Shown here: positions 62,808 through 64,000 of the stretch, piece by piece
How the letters are laid out: the number at the start of each line of letters is the position of its first letter
Numbering within the stretch: the first letter of the stretch is position 1
NCBI GenBank assembly: GCA_037176885.1
Contig: JAWWNJ010000115.1
Coordinates: forward strand, 310,001-374,000
Source: Favolaschia claudopus
Lineage: Eukaryota > Basidiomycota > Agaricomycetes > Agaricales > Mycenaceae
Length of the DNA stretch: 64,000 nucleotides
Direction of reading: 5' to 3'
Notes under the pieces: model-generated
Seen by the model: the letters and a program-made list of their open reading frames with translations, nothing else
Databases searched by the model: none
Told to the model about the DNA's origin: nothing
Made by a program: the position numbers and the translations under genes

Positions 62808-64000
62808 ATGTCCGCCGAAACTGCTTCTGAGATTATTCCCCCGGAAATCGCCAACCTCTGGAAGGTTGTAGAGGAGAACATCACGCTCACGATGTCCTGC
62901 AATTTCCCCGCCCATCTCCCACACCGAACGTTGCAACTCTTCGAGCAGACAGCGGAGCATATGGTGCGTTTTGACTAGATTAACCAGGCTTTTTAGCTAA
63001 CAGGTTTATCTGTCTAAGGCCTCCTTATTTCCTTATCCCAAAGTCGTTGCACCCATTCTCGCTATTTACGACGCCTTCTTTCGCTATCAGAACAAGTTCC
63101 GCCAATTTTGGGCTACTCAGGACAAGAAAGCTCCCATCCCTCCCTCTATCGAAGCGGTCTTTGCCTATATTGAAGATCTCCAGAAGGTTCGTAACCGTTT
63201 GCGCGCCAACAAGGCTGCCGCCGAGCAGGAGGCGCGTGAGAGGGCCCGTCAGGAGAAGGAGGAGGCGCTTAAAGAGGCTAACCAGGGTACGCCTAAGAAG
63301 GTGCGTTTAGCTAGTTCCTTTTCTATTCAGCCTATCTAAGCCGTCCTCCTTATTCTCTAGTCTCGCAAGAAGAAGAAGTCCGCCCCCGATATCCATGATA
63401 CCGAGGACGAGGTAGAGATTATCACGGAGGCTCTCCCCGAGGAGGACGTCCCTATGGACGACGCATCCGTTGTAGGCTGTCCTTTATTCCGTTTAACCTT
63501 TCCCTCATTAACCGTTCCATTATTATAGGACGCCTCCACCGAACCCATCGATGAAGAGGCTTTTATGGCAGAAATCGACGCTATTGAGAACGCTAGCAAG
63601 GTCAAAGCCAAGACTGCAGTTAAAGCCCTGGTACGTTCGCTAAATCACGACGTGTTCCCAATCGTTTAACTATCCTTCGTCTTAGCCTAAAATCTCCAAG
63701 TCTAAATCGACTCCTCGCCCTGAGACAGTACGCATTCCTTATACCCGTGTTGCTCGCCTCAACCGTAGTGCTCGTGTTTACCACAAAGCTATGAAGGTTA
63801 TCAGCAAGACCAACCCCACGGAGGCTGCCCAAGTCGCTAACGAGGTACCCCAATCTAGCCGCAAGCGCCGTCGCGCTAATTCCTTCATCGAGGCTAACCC
63901 CGTTCCCCAGGGTCAGTCTCTATTTCCCATATTTTCGCCTTAGCTAAGTGTTCTACCGGCTCCCAGCGACTGATCAAGGCACGGCTAAGGCCAAGGACCT
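62808..64000 (+). CDS. Element R gene G, 5' part (runs off the window)
   Basis: ATG at 62,808 (MSAETASEIIPPEIANLW). Exon 1 ends at a GTGCGT donor after TAEHM; exon 2 (from about 63,019) holds YDAFFRYQNKFRQFWATQ and a charged coiled coil (ANKAAAEQEARERARQEKEE). Later exons carry basic and acidic runs (SRKKKKSAPD, DTEDEVEIITEALPEEDV) and KVISKTNPTEAAQVANE. No Cys cluster in the visible part. Position and general make-up match gene G of L. Confidence 0.65.

Larger units (their letters stand above)
54532..64000 (-). mobile_element. Giant LTR element R, left part (continues past the window)
   Basis: It has the same layout as element L from its left edge: LTR beginning TGAAACG (also the first seven bases of the L LTR), LTR end TTATCA, reversed PPT TCTCCCCC, then plus-strand genes A, B1, B2, B3 and G. 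By analogy the minus-strand pol, gag and 5' LTR lie to the right. The insertion is within the retro3 pol frame. The left boundary is inferred without a second LTR or duplication to confirm it. Confidence 0.72.

Noticed and set aside
1..64000. Starship-type giant element
   Set aside because: No tyrosine recombinase of the captain type was seen; the LTRs, PBS, PPT and pol explain the large unit.
1..64000. CRISPR array or bacterial origin
   Set aside because: No regularly spaced repeats; introns and eukaryotic retroelements throughout.

Overview
The window looks like a transposon graveyard from a basidiomycete, most likely an agaricomycete. The reasons are short GT-AG introns of about 44-60 nt, a Tnp2-type CACTA transposase, a fused Ulp1-protease/DDE_1 transposase, chromodomain Ty3/Gypsy elements, and no recognisable housekeeping gene, tRNA or rRNA. 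Nearly all of it can be parsed as mobile elements inserted into one another, and several junctions are proven by target-site duplications (TSDs) plus exact restoration of a reading frame or intron.

Left part (1-13,891). Bases 1-4,560 hold nothing I recognise. A divergent pair follows: a minus-strand gene Z with a Cys/His N-terminus (about 6,183 to 4,561) and a plus-strand gene X (6,409-13,476). Z is split in an exon by a 788-bp foldback element (4,672-5,459, TSD CGT). X is split in an intron by a decayed 5.6-kb CACTA element (6,755-12,358), which itself carries a solo LTR (11,548-11,974, TSD CATCG).

Central nest (13,892-54,531). A Gypsy element (called retro3 here) has its 5' LTR split by a DNA transposon (about 14,275-52,727) encoding one Ulp1-DDE_1 protein. 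That gene is broken by a 1.19-kb non-autonomous CACTA-like element (16,742-17,931, TSD CAG) and by a 33-kb Gypsy chromovirus (18,991-52,122, identical 501-bp LTRs, TSD GGAAG). The chromovirus gag is in turn broken by a 20.4-kb giant LTR element, 'L' (21,034-41,409, 1,813-bp LTRs, TSD GCGT). Nesting depth is four. The chromovirus also carries a 986-codon third ORF after pol.

Giant elements. Element L has gag, protease and pol on the minus strand. Between pol and its 3' LTR lie about 9 kb of antisense, intron-rich genes: A, B1, B2, B3 and G. A second giant element, 'R', starts near 54,532 inside the pol of retro3 and runs off the right edge. It repeats the order LTR-PPT-A-B1-B2-B3-G in the same orientation with very diverged proteins. 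In both elements A and the three B genes carry a Cys6 cluster (C-X2-C-X6-C-X8-C-X2-C-X6-8-C) on one exon that always starts in phase 0 and ends in phase 1. Each element is also peppered with its own short DNA word: CCCGCT/AGCGGG in L, TTAGC/GCTAA in R.

The best candidate for something undescribed is this cassette: LTR retrotransposons carrying an antisense set of cysteine-cluster genes, together with element-specific repeated DNA words. One hypothesis is a self-recognition or anti-silencing system similar in logic to the VANC proteins of plant VANDAL transposons.
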